Source of the DNA: Crateriforma spongiae | GTDB lineage: Bacteria; Planctomycetota; Planctomycetia; Pirellulales; Pirellulaceae | Length of the DNA: 64,000 nucleotides | Direction of reading: 5' to 3' | NCBI RefSeq assembly: GCF_012290005.1 | Contig: NZ_JAAXMS010000003.1 | Location: forward strand, 434,001-498,000 | Shown here: one piece after another, positions 43,714 to 54,085 of the stretch | Layout of the letters: each line of letters starts with the position of its first letter | Numbering within the stretch: position 1 is the first letter of the stretch | Position numbers and translations under genes: made by a program | Notes under the pieces: model-generated | What the model saw: only the letters and a program-made list of their open reading frames with translations | The model's database searches: none | Told to the model about the DNA's origin: nothing

Positions 43714-45075
43714 GTGAAGATCGTTGTTCACGCAGTCGCAGGTGTCGCGTTCATGGCGATGCTTTGCAACGCAAACGAACCCGCGTGGGATTTGGAGAGG
43801 GCGGAAAAGAGAATTCGGCAACACCGGATGAGCGATGCCGTTGTCGAAATCACCCTGCCCGACGGAATGCAGGCCCCGGCAGGAGTGACGGCGACGATCG
43901 AACAGACGGGGCACGAATTCCATTTTGGCGGGTTTTTGGGGGCAGCCAGGGTCTATCACGATCGGCCTGAATTCGAAACCTATCTGAAGCGGTTTTTCCA
44001 AGTGTTCAACTATGCCACCCTGCCGTTTTACTGGAGTCAACACGAACGACAGCCTGGCACGTGGATGCTGAACGAGCACACCGAGAAAGCGATGCGGTTT
44101 GCTCGGGAACGAGGCATGACGACCAAGGGTCACCCGATGATGTGGCACAACACCTTGCCGGCCTTTGTCGAACAAGAACCCAGTGTGGAGAAGATTGATC
44201 GCTATGTCATGGATCACGTTCGCATGCTGGCGAGCAATTATACGCAGGTCGATCAGTGGGACTTATATAACGAAACCCCTGGGATCCGATTGAAGCCAGC
44301 GGAAAACGGTGCGAGGCGTTGGGTGGAATCATTGGGCGGACCAGGTCCTTGTACGCAGAAGATCGTCAGTGCGGTGCGTCAAGTTCAGCCCAACGGGTAC
44401 TTTCTGTTGAATCACTTTCGCCACGACGATCCACAGTACCACGACCAGATTCGGTATTGCCTAGACCATTGTGTGGACTTCAGTGCGATCGGGATTCAAA
44501 CCCACATGCACAAGAAGCCTGATGTGATCACACCGCAACAATTGTGGAATATGCTGCAGCGATTTGCGCAGTACAAGAAGCCGATCCATTTGACGGAGGT
44601 TTCGATCGTCAGCTGTGAACCGCTCAGCGATTGGCGGCAGGTACAGCAACAGGAGGCTGCTGTCGAAAGAGCTCGACGCAATCGTGAACCCGATCCGGCG
44701 ATTCCCAGTACCGCTGACGGTGAACGACAGCAGGCGGAAAGCCTGCGGGAGTTTTACACGATCGCTTTCAGCCATCCGAAGGTGGAAGCAATCGTTTGGT
44801 GGAGCATCTCGGACGAAAAGGCTTGGCGTGGGATGCCCAGCGGGCTATTGGACGAACAGCTGAATCCCAAACCCGCCTACGAAACCTTGAACCAATTGGT
44901 CAACCACCAGTGGCGGACATCGGAACGTTGTGACGTCGATGAACGGGGCCGCGTCAGCTTCCGAGGCTTTCGCGGTGACTACCGTATCACCCTGGCCAAG
45001 GATGGCGTCAAGCTGAACGGAACCTTCCGATTGACCGCGGAAAGCCCGGGCGTCATTTCCGTGTCATTGCAATGA
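43714..45075 (+). CDS. GH10-type endo-xylanase-like enzyme
   Basis: 453 residues from GTG 43714 (AAAGG upstream; frame open to TTG 43693). Signal VHAVAGVAFMAMLCNA. A beta-rich N-terminal segment precedes the (beta/alpha)8 barrel: HPMMWHNTLP, WDLYNETPG with the acid/base Glu, and HLTEVSIVS with the nucleophile Glu, all GH10 positions. A Glu/Gln-rich insert (VQQQEAAVERARRN) lies before the end. The C-terminal 70 residues form a small beta domain. Likely beta-1,4-xylan or a mixed glycan. Confidence 0.85.
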   Translation: MKIVVHAVAGVAFMAMLCNANEPAWDLERAEKRIRQHRMSDAVVEITLPDGMQAPAGVTATIEQTGHEFHFGGFLGAARVYHDRPEFETYLKRFFQVFNYATLPFYWSQHERQPGTWMLNEHTEKAMRFARERGMTTKGHPMMWHNTLPAFVEQEPSVEKIDRYVMDHVRMLASNYTQVDQWDLYNETPGIRLKPAENGARRWVESLGGPGPCTQKIVSAVRQVQPNGYFLLNHFRHDDPQYHDQIRYCLDHCVDFSAIGIQTHMHKKPDVITPQQLWNMLQRFAQYKKPIHLTEVSIVSCEPLSDWRQVQQQEAAVERARRNREPDPAIPSTADGERQQAESLREFYTIAFSHPKVEAIVWWSISDEKAWRGMPSGLLDEQLNPKPAYETLNQLVNHQWRTSERCDVDERGRVSFRGFRGDYRITLAKDGVKLNGTFRLTAESPGVISVSLQ

Positions 45076-45086
45076 CGACGTGATCA

Positions 45087-46598
45087 TCATCGCTGCGGTT
45101 CACTTTGGTCATGGTTGACCGCAATGATCGGAGTGGCCGGTTCGGTGTCGTCCTTGAAACCATCGATACCTTGTTTGAAGAAATGAATTTTGTCGATGCG
45201 ATAACCGCCCGAACGGCCGCAGATCCAAAAATAGTGGTCACCTTGGTCAAGTTGATAGACGGGGGTCGAAAAGTGACCATCCGACTTGGCAACGGAGCCA
45301 TAGTTGTCATGCGTGGTGTGCCAGGTGAATCCCGTTCCACTGTCGAATGATTCTTGATTGATGGCATGATAAGTCTTGCGGGTGATTCCGTATGGGTGAA
45401 CCGGATTCAACCCCATCAGTGTCCAACAGTCATTCCACTTGTCACGCTCGGGAGCGCCCTTGTGAGACGAACGCAAAGCCATTCGGTATTCGCCGGCATT
45501 GGTGATTCGCAACCGATACATCAGCACGCCTTGGTGCTGGTGGCTGATCTTGTGAATCCATGACGGCATCCAACGAATGTATCCGTCGCCACTGAAGTCG
45601 GATTCGCTGGTCTCCATCACCCAATCGTCGGTCAGCGGTACGCTCTCGGCTTCGATGACCAGCTTTCCGTCCACTTCCTTAAAGATGCTTAGTCCTTGGG
45701 GCGGGACGACATCGGGGGTCACGCCGGCCGGCGCGTCGGCGGGCGTTTGGGGATCGCCGCTGACGGCAATGGAATCTGTGCCGAACCAATCCTTCATTTC
45801 CGCGATGGAGACCACCGTGTCTGTTCCGTTAATCCCGATCAGCCAAGTCAGCATCCCCGCATCGGAAACATCTGGTTTTCCCGCGGCGATTCGATCATAG
45901 ACCCAATTCAGCTTGGAGTCCGTGTGGTCCTTCAGCCACCGGAAATCATCATTGGACGACCCCTTCAGGCCTTGTCCCTTGCTGCCGTTCTGGTCTTTGA
46001 TCCGAAGGTAGCCGATTTCGGGAACCAGTCGCTGAATGTCGTTCCAGTTGCGATGCCACAACCGCGGTTTGAAATATTCGTTGTAGTCGTGATGTGACAC
46101 AATCTTGACGTGCTTTCTGGCCTCCGCGTCGGCGGCCTCCAATGCGCGATAGATCAACTCCATCGGCCCCGCCGCGATTAAATACAGCGGATCATTTGCG
46201 GTTGATTCGTTGATGACACTGGTCAAGTGTTCGATGGCATGATTCGGTTCGATTGCGGCATCGAAGAAGCGATTGCGATCGAATCCAAAGCGTGCCTGTG
46301 CGCCCATCGCACTTTGCCACATGCGATTTTCTTCGGGATCGATTCGCTCGTACTCCAAGAAGTTGTTGAAATCGAAGTGCACCAGATTGTCTTGCAGTCC
46401 CGCTTTGGCCAACACCGCCATGGTCAGCGGTGTGGCGCCCACGTCATCGGCATCCGCATGCGGGTTGCCATCCGCACTGATGGCGATTCGGTTGTCACGT
46501 GTCCAAGGCGAATCTTCGGCGCTGGCCTGGATCGCTTGGATCGCAGCCAAGGCAGCCGCGACGATCCAGAGGGTCGAATGGGGCTTCGTCGCGTTCAT
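45087..46598 (-). CDS. Secreted nucleoside-hydrolase-like protein with C-terminal carbohydrate-binding domain
   Basis: 503 residues. Signal MNATKPHSTLWIVAAALAAIQAIQA. The N-terminal half has SADGNPHADADDVGAT, resembling the calcium-binding DxDxxxDD of nucleoside hydrolases, and WHRNWNDIQRL. From about 320 on, KLVIEAESVPLTDDW starts a CBM6/malectin-like beta sandwich. It converges with the GH10 gene. The fold similarity suggests a hydrolase acting on polysaccharides, but the substrate is unclear. Confidence 0.65.
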   Translation of the reverse strand: MNATKPHSTLWIVAAALAAIQAIQASAEDSPWTRDNRIAISADGNPHADADDVGATPLTMAVLAKAGLQDNLVHFDFNNFLEYERIDPEENRMWQSAMGAQARFGFDRNRFFDAAIEPNHAIEHLTSVINESTANDPLYLIAAGPMELIYRALEAADAEARKHVKIVSHHDYNEYFKPRLWHRNWNDIQRLVPEIGYLRIKDQNGSKGQGLKGSSNDDFRWLKDHTDSKLNWVYDRIAAGKPDVSDAGMLTWLIGINGTDTVVSIAEMKDWFGTDSIAVSGDPQTPADAPAGVTPDVVPPQGLSIFKEVDGKLVIEAESVPLTDDWVMETSESDFSGDGYIRWMPSWIHKISHQHQGVLMYRLRITNAGEYRMALRSSHKGAPERDKWNDCWTLMGLNPVHPYGITRKTYHAINQESFDSGTGFTWHTTHDNYGSVAKSDGHFSTPVYQLDQGDHYFWICGRSGGYRIDKIHFFKQGIDGFKDDTEPATPIIAVNHDQSEPQR

Positions 46599-46942
46599 GG
46601 CTTGGTCCTTATCATTGCTTCAAAAATCTACGTGCGCAGCGTGATAGCCATGAGCTCGATTGCCTTTGCCGGAAATCATCTCACCACGCGGTTTGTCCAA
46701 CTTTGGAACGAAACGTGACGATGAGAATCGGCTATCCGGCGTGGAAACACACAGGTGGCCGATCGCTGTGAACATGGCATGTCTGGGCGAAGTATACGCT
46801 AGTCGCACGCCGTGATTGGGGCCATTTTAAGATTCGAAATCGCCGTTTACTGCAATGTGATGAACCCGTCATTGCCCGGGCCGGATGTCGTCCGATGCTG
46901 CAACGCGACTCGTTTTCCAGGGAATGATTCGACGCAAGTCAA
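46599..46942. other. Intergenic region, 344 bp
   Basis: Lies between the end of the GH16 gene and the start of the CBM protein gene, both minus strand. No gene or clear hairpin seen. Confidence 0.4.
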
Positions 46943-47872
46943 TCAGGGAATTCGTTGCCAAACCCGCACATAGTCGACTTCCATGCTGGTCGGAAAGGCA
47001 TCGGTGGCATCGACATCGGATGGGACGAAACCCTTGGGCGTGTAAATGGAATAGGGTGGCCGCAGCCCCAACGAAATTGCCACGTTCATTTCGCGATGCC
47101 AATAGCGATTGGGTTTTTGGCCGACCTGTTGTCCGTCGACAAACCAAGTGATCGTTTCCGGTGTTACATCACACCCATAGATGTGGAAGTCATCACGAGG
47201 GTCAAATGGCAACTTCCATTCGTTCGCCTGGTCGGCTTTGAATCGGGCATCGTTCGGGCGTTGCCAACTGCGTCCCACGATTCCCTGTTTGCCGTTGGAC
47301 AGAATCGCGTGCAAGTTGAAGTCGGCGACCCTTTCATTGCCTTCCAAGCGGTCGCCACGTTGGGTCAGTTCGACGATATCGATTTCACTGTACCGTGTTT
47401 CTCCTTCGCCCAAGATCGTGTCGTCGATTTTGCTGTACAGCCAGAACGCCGGGCACACACCCGGAAACAACGGGGCACCTTTGATGCGAGCCTCGTAGTA
47501 GCCGTAGGTTCCCTTGACGTGCGACTTCAGCATGCCAGACGTGTACGGCGTCGGCGCCCGTCGTCCGACGGTGACCGGTTCGTCTAGCTTTCGCATCGTC
47601 AGACGCACGGTGCCGTCCGCAACGCTGATCTTGTTGTCGTTGTCCCAGACCCATGCGCCGAAGTTTTCGGGCGACGCATTCCACTTTCGCCAGTCAACGC
47701 TGTCGCCGTTGAAGTCATCGGATCGGTCCCACCGAATTTTCCACTTCTCGGTGGGCTGTGCGGTGAAGGGCAAGTTATTCCTGCTGGTCTGGGCTTGCGA
47801 TTCGTGGCCCTGGTAGGACATGGCTGCCACCAGCCAACCAAGAACGAGCAGTGAACGATGGGGGAACGGCAT
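46943..47872 (-). CDS. GH16 family hydrolase, agarase/carrageenase-like
   Basis: 309 residues from ATG 47872 (frame open to TTG 47887). Signal RSLLVLGWLVAAMSYQG. Catalytic motif SEIDIVE (ExDxxE) and the beta-jelly-roll landmarks WDNDNKISVADGTV, KGTYGYYEARIKG, CPAFWLYSK and VDYVRVWQ at the end are all typical of GH16. Subfamilies of this form degrade agar, porphyran or kappa-carrageenan. With sulfatases nearby, red algal galactans are likely. Confidence 0.9.
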   Translation of the reverse strand: MPFPHRSLLVLGWLVAAMSYQGHESQAQTSRNNLPFTAQPTEKWKIRWDRSDDFNGDSVDWRKWNASPENFGAWVWDNDNKISVADGTVRLTMRKLDEPVTVGRRAPTPYTSGMLKSHVKGTYGYYEARIKGAPLFPGVCPAFWLYSKIDDTILGEGETRYSEIDIVELTQRGDRLEGNERVADFNLHAILSNGKQGIVGRSWQRPNDARFKADQANEWKLPFDPRDDFHIYGCDVTPETITWFVDGQQVGQKPNRYWHREMNVAISLGLRPPYSIYTPKGFVPSDVDATDAFPTSMEVDYVRVWQRIP

Positions 47873-47952
47873 CAATCGGACTTTCAAGAATTCGCTTGTC
47901 AGGGACAGGACAGTTCGTGTGGTGAAGGCTTCAAGACGATGATGAGCCTGAT

Positions 47953-48780
47953 CTACGGGGCAAGCGAGTAAACCTTGACGTCATCAACACGTGCTTCGCG
48001 ACGCGCCGAAAAGCGAATCATGTCTTTGGTTGGATGATCAAAGCCGTCCGACGTAAAGGTGCCGATCATTTTGCCGTCCAACTGAACGGAAAGTGTGTTG
48101 CCGCGAATCGTTATAGCGGCATCATGCCACTGTTCCAAAGTGATGGAATGTTTCCATTTGCGTTCGTACTGTTTGACGGCCGCCTTTTGTTCGGCGGTTG
48201 CCGTACCGGCCTTGGCAGCGTCACGATACGACTTCTTCATTCGCCCGTTTTTGAAGTCCAGAATCTCCACCTCCTGTGGGCGGAAGTTGACTTTGCAGAT
48301 GTGTCCGGCATGCACATCGGGAAACCCCATGTCGGCGATATCGATCCCGAAATCGTCGGCTTTGTTATCCAAGCGGAATCGCAATCGGATCTGACAGTCT
48401 TTGAATTCGGCCGGGTGCGTTACTGACACGCCGTGGTCGGCGGTCTTGTGTCGGAAAATGAACATGGTCCCATCGCCCAGGTCGACCTGTTTGTTTCCGC
48501 CCGCTCGCTTGTCGCTGTTGGTCCCCCAACCGTTGCCCAGTTCGTCGGTTTGTTCCTGCGATTCATTTCGTTCAAAATCGTCTTCGAACAACAGCGTACG
48601 AATGCCGTCGGATTCAGCTGATGCATTCAATTCGTCTGCTGCGGCCAATGGGGTGTCGAAGCAAAAGCCGACGCCGGCCAAAGCCGTCCATCCGCACAGA
48701 AGTGACAACGTCGGAAACGTTACAACGCAGATTTCGAGAAACAAACTCGTGAATCGCTGGGACATTTGGTATCGGGGCAT
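47953..48780 (-). CDS. DUF1080/LamG-like secreted protein
   Basis: 275 residues from ATG 48780 (ATG 48765 is equally possible). The N-terminus is a long hydrophobic segment acting as signal. The rest is a jelly-roll of the 3-keto-disaccharide hydrolase/DUF1080 type: LLFEDDFERNESQE, FKDCQIRLRFRLDNK, GHICKVNFRP and QLDGKMIGTF. It likely binds or cleaves glycans. Located directly downstream of the promoter region of the divergent sulfatase. Confidence 0.7.
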   Translation of the reverse strand: MPRYQMSQRFTSLFLEICVVTFPTLSLLCGWTALAGVGFCFDTPLAAADELNASAESDGIRTLLFEDDFERNESQEQTDELGNGWGTNSDKRAGGNKQVDLGDGTMFIFRHKTADHGVSVTHPAEFKDCQIRLRFRLDNKADDFGIDIADMGFPDVHAGHICKVNFRPQEVEILDFKNGRMKKSYRDAAKAGTATAEQKAAVKQYERKWKHSITLEQWHDAAITIRGNTLSVQLDGKMIGTFTSDGFDHPTKDMIRFSARREARVDDVKVYSLAP

Positions 48781-49263
48781 GTGGGGCCGATCTTGGGCTT
48801 GAGGCGTGGTTTTTGGTGGGAGCAAGACTCTGGAACGGGGCGAAAGCCAGACGTCGTTTCTGTACGCAGGGACGGCGGTTGATTCCCCGTCCGGTTCCTT
48901 TTTAGGTCGCGGTCTGATTTCCGTGACGAACGCTGGCTAGAATAGTTCATTCCGCCTGGCATGTTTCGCCAATAACGCTGATTGGAAGGCTACCCTGACG
49001 AGGCCGCCGTTGTTCAGCCGATTGTTTGCTTGCTGATGAAAGATAGATCTGCCTCATTCGACTGGCAATGACGCGGACCACGCCAGATGCCGAATTCGAT
49101 GGGCGTCATGCCCCGTCAAAATGCCCCGTCAAACCATCGGCGGATGTTCGGTGTTGGCGTCCGGGAGATTGAGTGTCGTGAACTCGACGCCCAGCTCGGT
49201 TTTTGCCACCGATGGACGTCACCCCGCCCCGTCCCTGACCACTGAAGGATATCGTACGGATCC
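48781..49263. other. Divergent intergenic region with a tandem 13-bp repeat
   Basis: 483 bp. ATGCCCCGTCAAA occurs twice in perfect tandem at 49108-49120 and 49121-49133, about 130 bp before the sulfatase start; a possible operator. Otherwise nothing clear. Confidence 0.5.
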
Positions 49264-50814
49264 ATGAAATTTCGATTCGCATTCTTGCTCGGCGTCTTGT
49301 TGTTATCTGTTGCAACGCCGATCGCAAACGCTGCTAACCAATCGCGTCCCAACATTTTGTGGATCACGATCGAAGATTGGAGCCCCGATCTGTCGTGCTA
49401 TGGCACCAAGGGGATTTACACGCCTCACGTCGACCAACTGGCATCGGAGGGGATTCGATACGAGCGAGCGTTCACAACGTCGCCGGTCTGTTCAACGTCG
49501 CGGTCGGCGATGATGACCGGTTTCCACCAAAACTACATCGGCGCGCATCAACACCGCACCGAAGACAAGAAGCCGTTGCCACACGGCATTCGGCCGATCC
49601 CACATTTGTTGGCCGACGCGGGTTACTACACGTGTCTGATGAGCTGGAAGACGGATTGCAATTTTCTGCCGGATCAAAAGTCCGAACTGTTCATGGGCGT
49701 CGACTGGAAGGACCGCGAACCCGATCAGCCCTTTTTCGCTCGGATCACGTTCGGGGGAACCCACCGTGCGTGGAAGCGTGATCCCCAGCGTCCGATCGAT
49801 ATCAAAGATGTCGAACTGCCGCCCTATTATCCCGACACGCCTTTCATACGCCGTGACTGGGCCAATGGCCTGGAGCAGATGCAGTTGGTCGATCGCGAAG
49901 TCGGCGCGTTGCTCAAGCGACTGCAGGACGAAGGATTGGCAGACAACACGATCGTCTTTTTCATCGGCGATCATGGACGTTGTCATATTCGTGGCAAACA
50001 ATTCCTGTACGACGAAGGCACCCGTATCCCGATGATCATGCGTTGGCCAGGCAAAGTAGAACCGGGGCAGGTCAATGACGATTTGGTCATGTCGATTGAT
50101 ATTTGTGCCACGGTCTTGGAAGCCGCCGGGGTCAAATCGCCGGTGCCGCTGCATGGCAAAAGTCTGTTCAGCGATGACGTCAAAAATCGACGCTACACGT
50201 TCGCTGCGCGGGACAAGATGGACGACACCCACGATTCGATGCGGTCGATTCGTTCCAAGGATTTCAAACTGATTTTGAACTTGATGCCCGATCGGGCCTA
50301 TTGCCAATTCAGCTTTTACAAGGAAGGTGCTTATCCGCCGTTGGCCGAAATGAACGTGCTGAGTTTGGAAGGAAAGCTGACGCCAGAACAGGCTGCGTTC
50401 ATGTCGCCCCACAAACCTGCGGTTGAGTTGTTTGATCTTCGCAAGGATCCGCATGAGGTCCACAACGTCGCGGACGATCCTGAATATGCGGATGTGAAAG
50501 CCGAGCTATTGGCGGAACTGACGAATTGGCGAAACGATGTGATCCACGACACCGGCGTCTCCGACGCGTTCCGTGCCAAAGGCGTTTTTCCCGATCAGCG
50601 TCCCACAGCGACCGTTGGGCAGTGGGTCCAGGATCACGCCGACGACTACGATTTCAAAACGTACGGCGTGCCAGGCTGGTACCCCACACGAACGCTGGAA
50701 CAATGGCGAGAGGTTCGTGAGATGTGGGAACCTTGGGTCTTTCGCGAACCCGACAGCACGATGAAGCGGCCCGAGATTCCGTTCACCAAAAAGCCCAAGA
50801 ACCGCAAGAAATAG
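49264..50814 (+). CDS. Secreted sulfatase with CSTSR active-site motif
   Basis: 516 residues, signal MKFRFAFLLGVLLLSVATPIANA. Metal residues in LWITIEDWSPDLSC (Glu-Asp instead of Asp-Asp) and FIGDHGRCHIRGKQFLYDEG. The formylglycine motif reads SPVCSTSRSAMMTG: the usual Pro/Ala at position 3 is Thr. Such CSTSR forms are known in some S1 subfamilies, I believe, so it may still be active. The C-terminus has ELFDLRKDPHEVHN. A long imperfect hairpin follows at 50832-50869. Confidence 0.88.
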   Translation: MKFRFAFLLGVLLLSVATPIANAANQSRPNILWITIEDWSPDLSCYGTKGIYTPHVDQLASEGIRYERAFTTSPVCSTSRSAMMTGFHQNYIGAHQHRTEDKKPLPHGIRPIPHLLADAGYYTCLMSWKTDCNFLPDQKSELFMGVDWKDREPDQPFFARITFGGTHRAWKRDPQRPIDIKDVELPPYYPDTPFIRRDWANGLEQMQLVDREVGALLKRLQDEGLADNTIVFFIGDHGRCHIRGKQFLYDEGTRIPMIMRWPGKVEPGQVNDDLVMSIDICATVLEAAGVKSPVPLHGKSLFSDDVKNRRYTFAARDKMDDTHDSMRSIRSKDFKLILNLMPDRAYCQFSFYKEGAYPPLAEMNVLSLEGKLTPEQAAFMSPHKPAVELFDLRKDPHEVHNVADDPEYADVKAELLAELTNWRNDVIHDTGVSDAFRAKGVFPDQRPTATVGQWVQDHADDYDFKTYGVPGWYPTRTLEQWREVREMWEPWVFREPDSTMKRPEIPFTKKPKNRKK

Positions 50815-50829
50815 CCGTGTCTGGTTTCG

Positions 50830-50870
50830 AACCGACGACAACGGCAGGGCCACCGTTGTCGTGGTCGGTG
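50830..50870 (+). terminator. Long hairpin after the sulfatase gene
   Basis: GACAACGG pairs with CCGTTGTC around an 8-nt loop, extended by ACCGAC/GTCGGT after a 3-nt bulge. No U-tract follows; possible factor-dependent terminator or mRNA stabiliser. Confidence 0.4.
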
Positions 50871-51035
50871 ACGCGGCTTTGAAAAACTTTGGGAATCGGT
50901 GATGGAGACCGAAGGGCTTTGACGCACTGTGTTTGGTGGAGATCCCGGGAGACGGCCCTGAACCGGGGCTTTCCACCCATCTGATCCGTCGCCCTGTGCC
51001 GCACCGCATGAACACCGAAGCATCAACGCTGACGC

Positions 51036-53249
51036 ATGAACACCGAAGAGTCCATTTTCGCACGGGCAATTGAATTGCCGGAGTCCCTGCGTGCGGACTA
51101 TTTGCGCCAGGCTTGCAAGGACGATGCGATGCTGCGGGGGCGTTTGGAGAAATTGCTTGCCGCCCACGACAACGACGACGGATTTTTGGATCTGAATCCC
51201 CGCGAAACCTTAGAACAATCCTCCAGCGTCGACGCGGGCCAAGACATCGGGCCCTATCGCCTGCTGCAAAAGTTGGGCGAAGGCGGTTTTGGCGTGGTGT
51301 TCATGGCCGAACAGCGACAACCGATTCGGCGTCAAGTCGCACTAAAGGTCATCAAGCCGGGGATGGATTCCAAAGCCGTCGTGGCTCGCTTCGAAGCCGA
51401 ACGGCAAGCCCTGGCGATGATGGACCATCCGAACATCGCCAAAGTCTTTGACGGCGGTGCGATCACCGACGGTGATCGTCCCTATTTTGTGATGGAACTG
51501 GTTAAAGGGGTACCGATTACGGAGTTTTGTGACGCCAACGCTCTGTCGACATCCGAGCGTCTGGAGCTATTCGTATCCGTCTGCAACGCGGTTCACCACG
51601 CACACCAAAAAGGTGTCATTCACCGTGACATCAAGCCGTCCAATGTGATGGTCACGTTGCATGATGGTCGGCCTGTCGCAAAGGTGATCGACTTCGGGGT
51701 CGCCAAAGCTTTGCACCAACGCCTGACCGAAAAAACACTGTTCACTCAATACGGAATGATGGTCGGGACGCCTCAATACATGAGTCCCGAGCAGGCGGAA
51801 ATCAGCGGCTTGGATGTCGATACACGCAGTGATGTCTATTCGCTGGCGGTTCTGTTGTACGAACTGATGACCGGTACAACGCCACTGCAAGCGGAATCGC
51901 TTCGCCAGGCGGGGTACCAAGAATTGCAGCGGATGATCCGCGAAGAAGAACCGGTCAAACCGAGCAAACGTCTCAGTTCATCCGGGCAAAAGCTGACCGT
52001 CTTGGCGAAGCATCGCAGCATCAGCCCTGATCGATTGTCACGCGAGATCCAAGGTGATTTGGATTGGATCGTGATGAAGGGCTTGGAAAAGGACCGCCGT
52101 CGCCGCTATGACTCCGCCAGTGACTTGGCAACCGACATTCGGCGTGCGCTAACCAACCAACCGGTGCTGGCGGGACCGCCGTCACTTTCCTATCGCGCAA
52201 AGAAGTTCCTTGTCCGGCATCGACGGCGCGTCACGTCGGCGGCTTTATTGGCGATCACTGTGGCGACCATCGGTTCGGTGGTTTGGCTACAGCAATCCCA
52301 GGCACGAGCTGTACGCGAGCAAGACCAGCATCGTTTGGCCGGTGCGGTTGCGCAAGCCAGCACGGCGCTGACCGCGTTGACGGGAGCATCCCCGGCCGAC
52401 GACCGCTGGACCAGCGCCCAGTATTTGGCGGATCAGGTGCAATTGTTGGCAACCGAATCGAGTGTCGGTGATGAATCGATGCAGAGGGCCGACGCATTTC
52501 TTCGGCACTATCGATCGGTCCAGAAGGACCGCCAGTTTGCTTTGTCCATGGAAAACTTGTTGATCGCTCGCGGCACGCAGCGGGACTTGGCAAGTTGGTT
52601 GACGATGGAAGAAGAATTGCGGCGGATTTTGCGTGATCGTGGATACGATGTCGATCGTGTGCCTGCCGAACAACTGGGACTCCGTATGGCGGAAGACCCG
52701 TCCAGCGTTCAATTGGTTGACGCCTTGGAATTGTGGATCGCCGCCCGACAACGTGCCGCTGATTTGGGAGGCCCCGAATTGACCGAATCGCAGCGTCGGG
52801 ATTGGACAGACGCCATGTCGATTGCCGACCCGGATCCGTTGAGGGTTGCGATTCGAAAGGTCATCTATTCACCGGGGCCGCCCGACGAATCGGCTTTGGA
52901 AGAAGTGGTTCGGCGTAGCAATCTGGCCAAAAAGTGTCCGCGAAAGCTTTCATGGCTTGCGGAATCGTATCGTTCGCTTGGTAACGTGGAACGATCCGAA
53001 GAAATTCAGCGTTACGCGTTGATGCAGCACCCGGCCGATTTGATGCTGAACTTTGAATATGCAACGACGCTGATGAACGAAGGACGCTTTGAACATGCCA
53101 TTCGTTACTACATGCGGTGCACGGCGCTACGTCCAAATGTTGCCGGCATTTGGCGAAGCTTGGCTGATGCGTTCGTCGCCAGCGGTGAATCCGATGCCGC
53201 CAATGATGCGATGAAGATCGCCGTCGGTTTGGAACAGGCGTCGTCTTAG
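51036..53249 (+). CDS. Membrane Ser/Thr protein kinase with TPR-like C-terminus
   Basis: 737 residues. The kinase domain spans about 72-350: glycine loop LGEGGFGVV, catalytic Lys in [37 protein letters not shown] and [17 protein letters not shown] single membrane helix ([18 protein letters not shown]) follows at about 405-425, then an extracytoplasmic helical part with TPR-like repeats near the end ([15 protein letters not shown]). GCATGAACACCGAAG is repeated just before and at the start codon (51006 and 51034). The ECF sigma gene follows 69 bp downstream. Confidence 0.9.
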   Translation: MNTEESIFARAIELPESLRADYLRQACKDDAMLRGRLEKLLAAHDNDDGFLDLNPRETLEQSSSVDAGQDIGPYRLLQKLGEGGFGVVFMAEQRQPIRRQVALKVIKPGMDSKAVVARFEAERQALAMMDHPNIAKVFDGGAITDGDRPYFVMELVKGVPITEFCDANALSTSERLELFVSVCNAVHHAHQKGVIHRDIKPSNVMVTLHDGRPVAKVIDFGVAKALHQRLTEKTLFTQYGMMVGTPQYMSPEQAEISGLDVDTRSDVYSLAVLLYELMTGTTPLQAESLRQAGYQELQRMIREEEPVKPSKRLSSSGQKLTVLAKHRSISPDRLSREIQGDLDWIVMKGLEKDRRRRYDSASDLATDIRRALTNQPVLAGPPSLSYRAKKFLVRHRRRVTSAALLAITVATIGSVVWLQQSQARAVREQDQHRLAGAVAQASTALTALTGASPADDRWTSAQYLADQVQLLATESSVGDESMQRADAFLRHYRSVQKDRQFALSMENLLIARGTQRDLASWLTMEEELRRILRDRGYDVDRVPAEQLGLRMAEDPSSVQLVDALELWIAARQRAADLGGPELTESQRRDWTDAMSIADPDPLRVAIRKVIYSPGPPDESALEEVVRRSNLAKKCPRKLSWLAESYRSLGNVERSEEIQRYALMQHPADLMLNFEYATTLMNEGRFEHAIRYYMRCTALRPNVAGIWRSLADAFVASGESDAANDAMKIAVGLEQASS

Positions 53250-53318
53250 CGGTGTATGATTTTGGGATCATAGCATGGGCGCCTTGTATCGACCGTCTCG
53301 TGGTTTAAGAGCAGTTCC

Positions 53319-53876
53319 TTGAAACAGATCACCGAGATTCTTGATTCGCTGGAATCGGGCGATGCAACGGCGGCGAATGATTTGTTGCCTTTGGTGTATG
53401 ACGAACTGCGAAAGCTTGCCGCGGCCAGGCTGATTCAAGAGCGTCCCGATCATTCATTACAGGCGACCGCGCTTGTCCACGAAGCTTGGATGCGGATCGC
53501 CGGCGATGAAGACGGCGATCAGAAAAAGTGGAACTCGCGCGGGCACTTCTTTGCGGCCGCCGCCGAAGCGATGCGTCGTATCTTGATCGAACACGCGCGG
53601 GCCGCGAATGCGCAGAAACGTGGTGGCGGGCGAGCGAGGATTGAACTGGATACATGGAATCATCCGGCGGCATCGCAACCTGAGAAACTGATCGCGTTGG
53701 ACGAGGCATTGGAAAAGCTGCAGGATCAAGATCCGGTGAAAGCGGAGTTGGTCAAGCTGAAGTTCTTCGCCGGTTTGACGATCAAAGAATCTGCCGCAGC
53801 GTTGGACGTTTCCACGGCGACGGCGGAACGGTACTGGGCCTACGCCCGGGCCTGGTTGCAGGCGGAAATGCAATAG
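53319..53876 (+). CDS. ECF-type RNA polymerase sigma factor
   Basis: 185 residues from TTG 53319. Region 2 covers [18 protein letters not shown] and [10 protein letters not shown], with [19 protein letters not shown], a form typical of planctomycetal ECF factors that pair with Ser/Thr kinases. Region 4 contains [25 protein letters not shown] (helix-turn-helix). In related gene pairs the sigma gene usually comes first; here the kinase does. They likely form a phospho-signalling pair. Confidence 0.88.
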   Translation: MKQITEILDSLESGDATAANDLLPLVYDELRKLAAARLIQERPDHSLQATALVHEAWMRIAGDEDGDQKKWNSRGHFFAAAAEAMRRILIEHARAANAQKRGGGRARIELDTWNHPAASQPEKLIALDEALEKLQDQDPVKAELVKLKFFAGLTIKESAAALDVSTATAERYWAYARAWLQAEMQ

Positions 53877-54085
53877 CGACCACTCCGTTTGGCGTTTCCG
53901 ACGCGTGAGGGCAACTTCAATCGCGCGGCCATCTACGGTCTCGTTCAATTCCCATGGGCTTTTCGGGCCGCGGGGTCGGCCCAATCTTTCTTCTTGATTT
54001 TTCTGATGGAATTCGGGTCCGGGTTTCGCACTGAACAGTGAATCGGGGCTCGAAACACGAAACCTGTTCCAACGGAGAAATCACG

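Noticed and set aside
49492-50463. Minus-strand 323-codon open frame
   Set aside because: Antisense shadow of the third sulfatase gene; no start signal.
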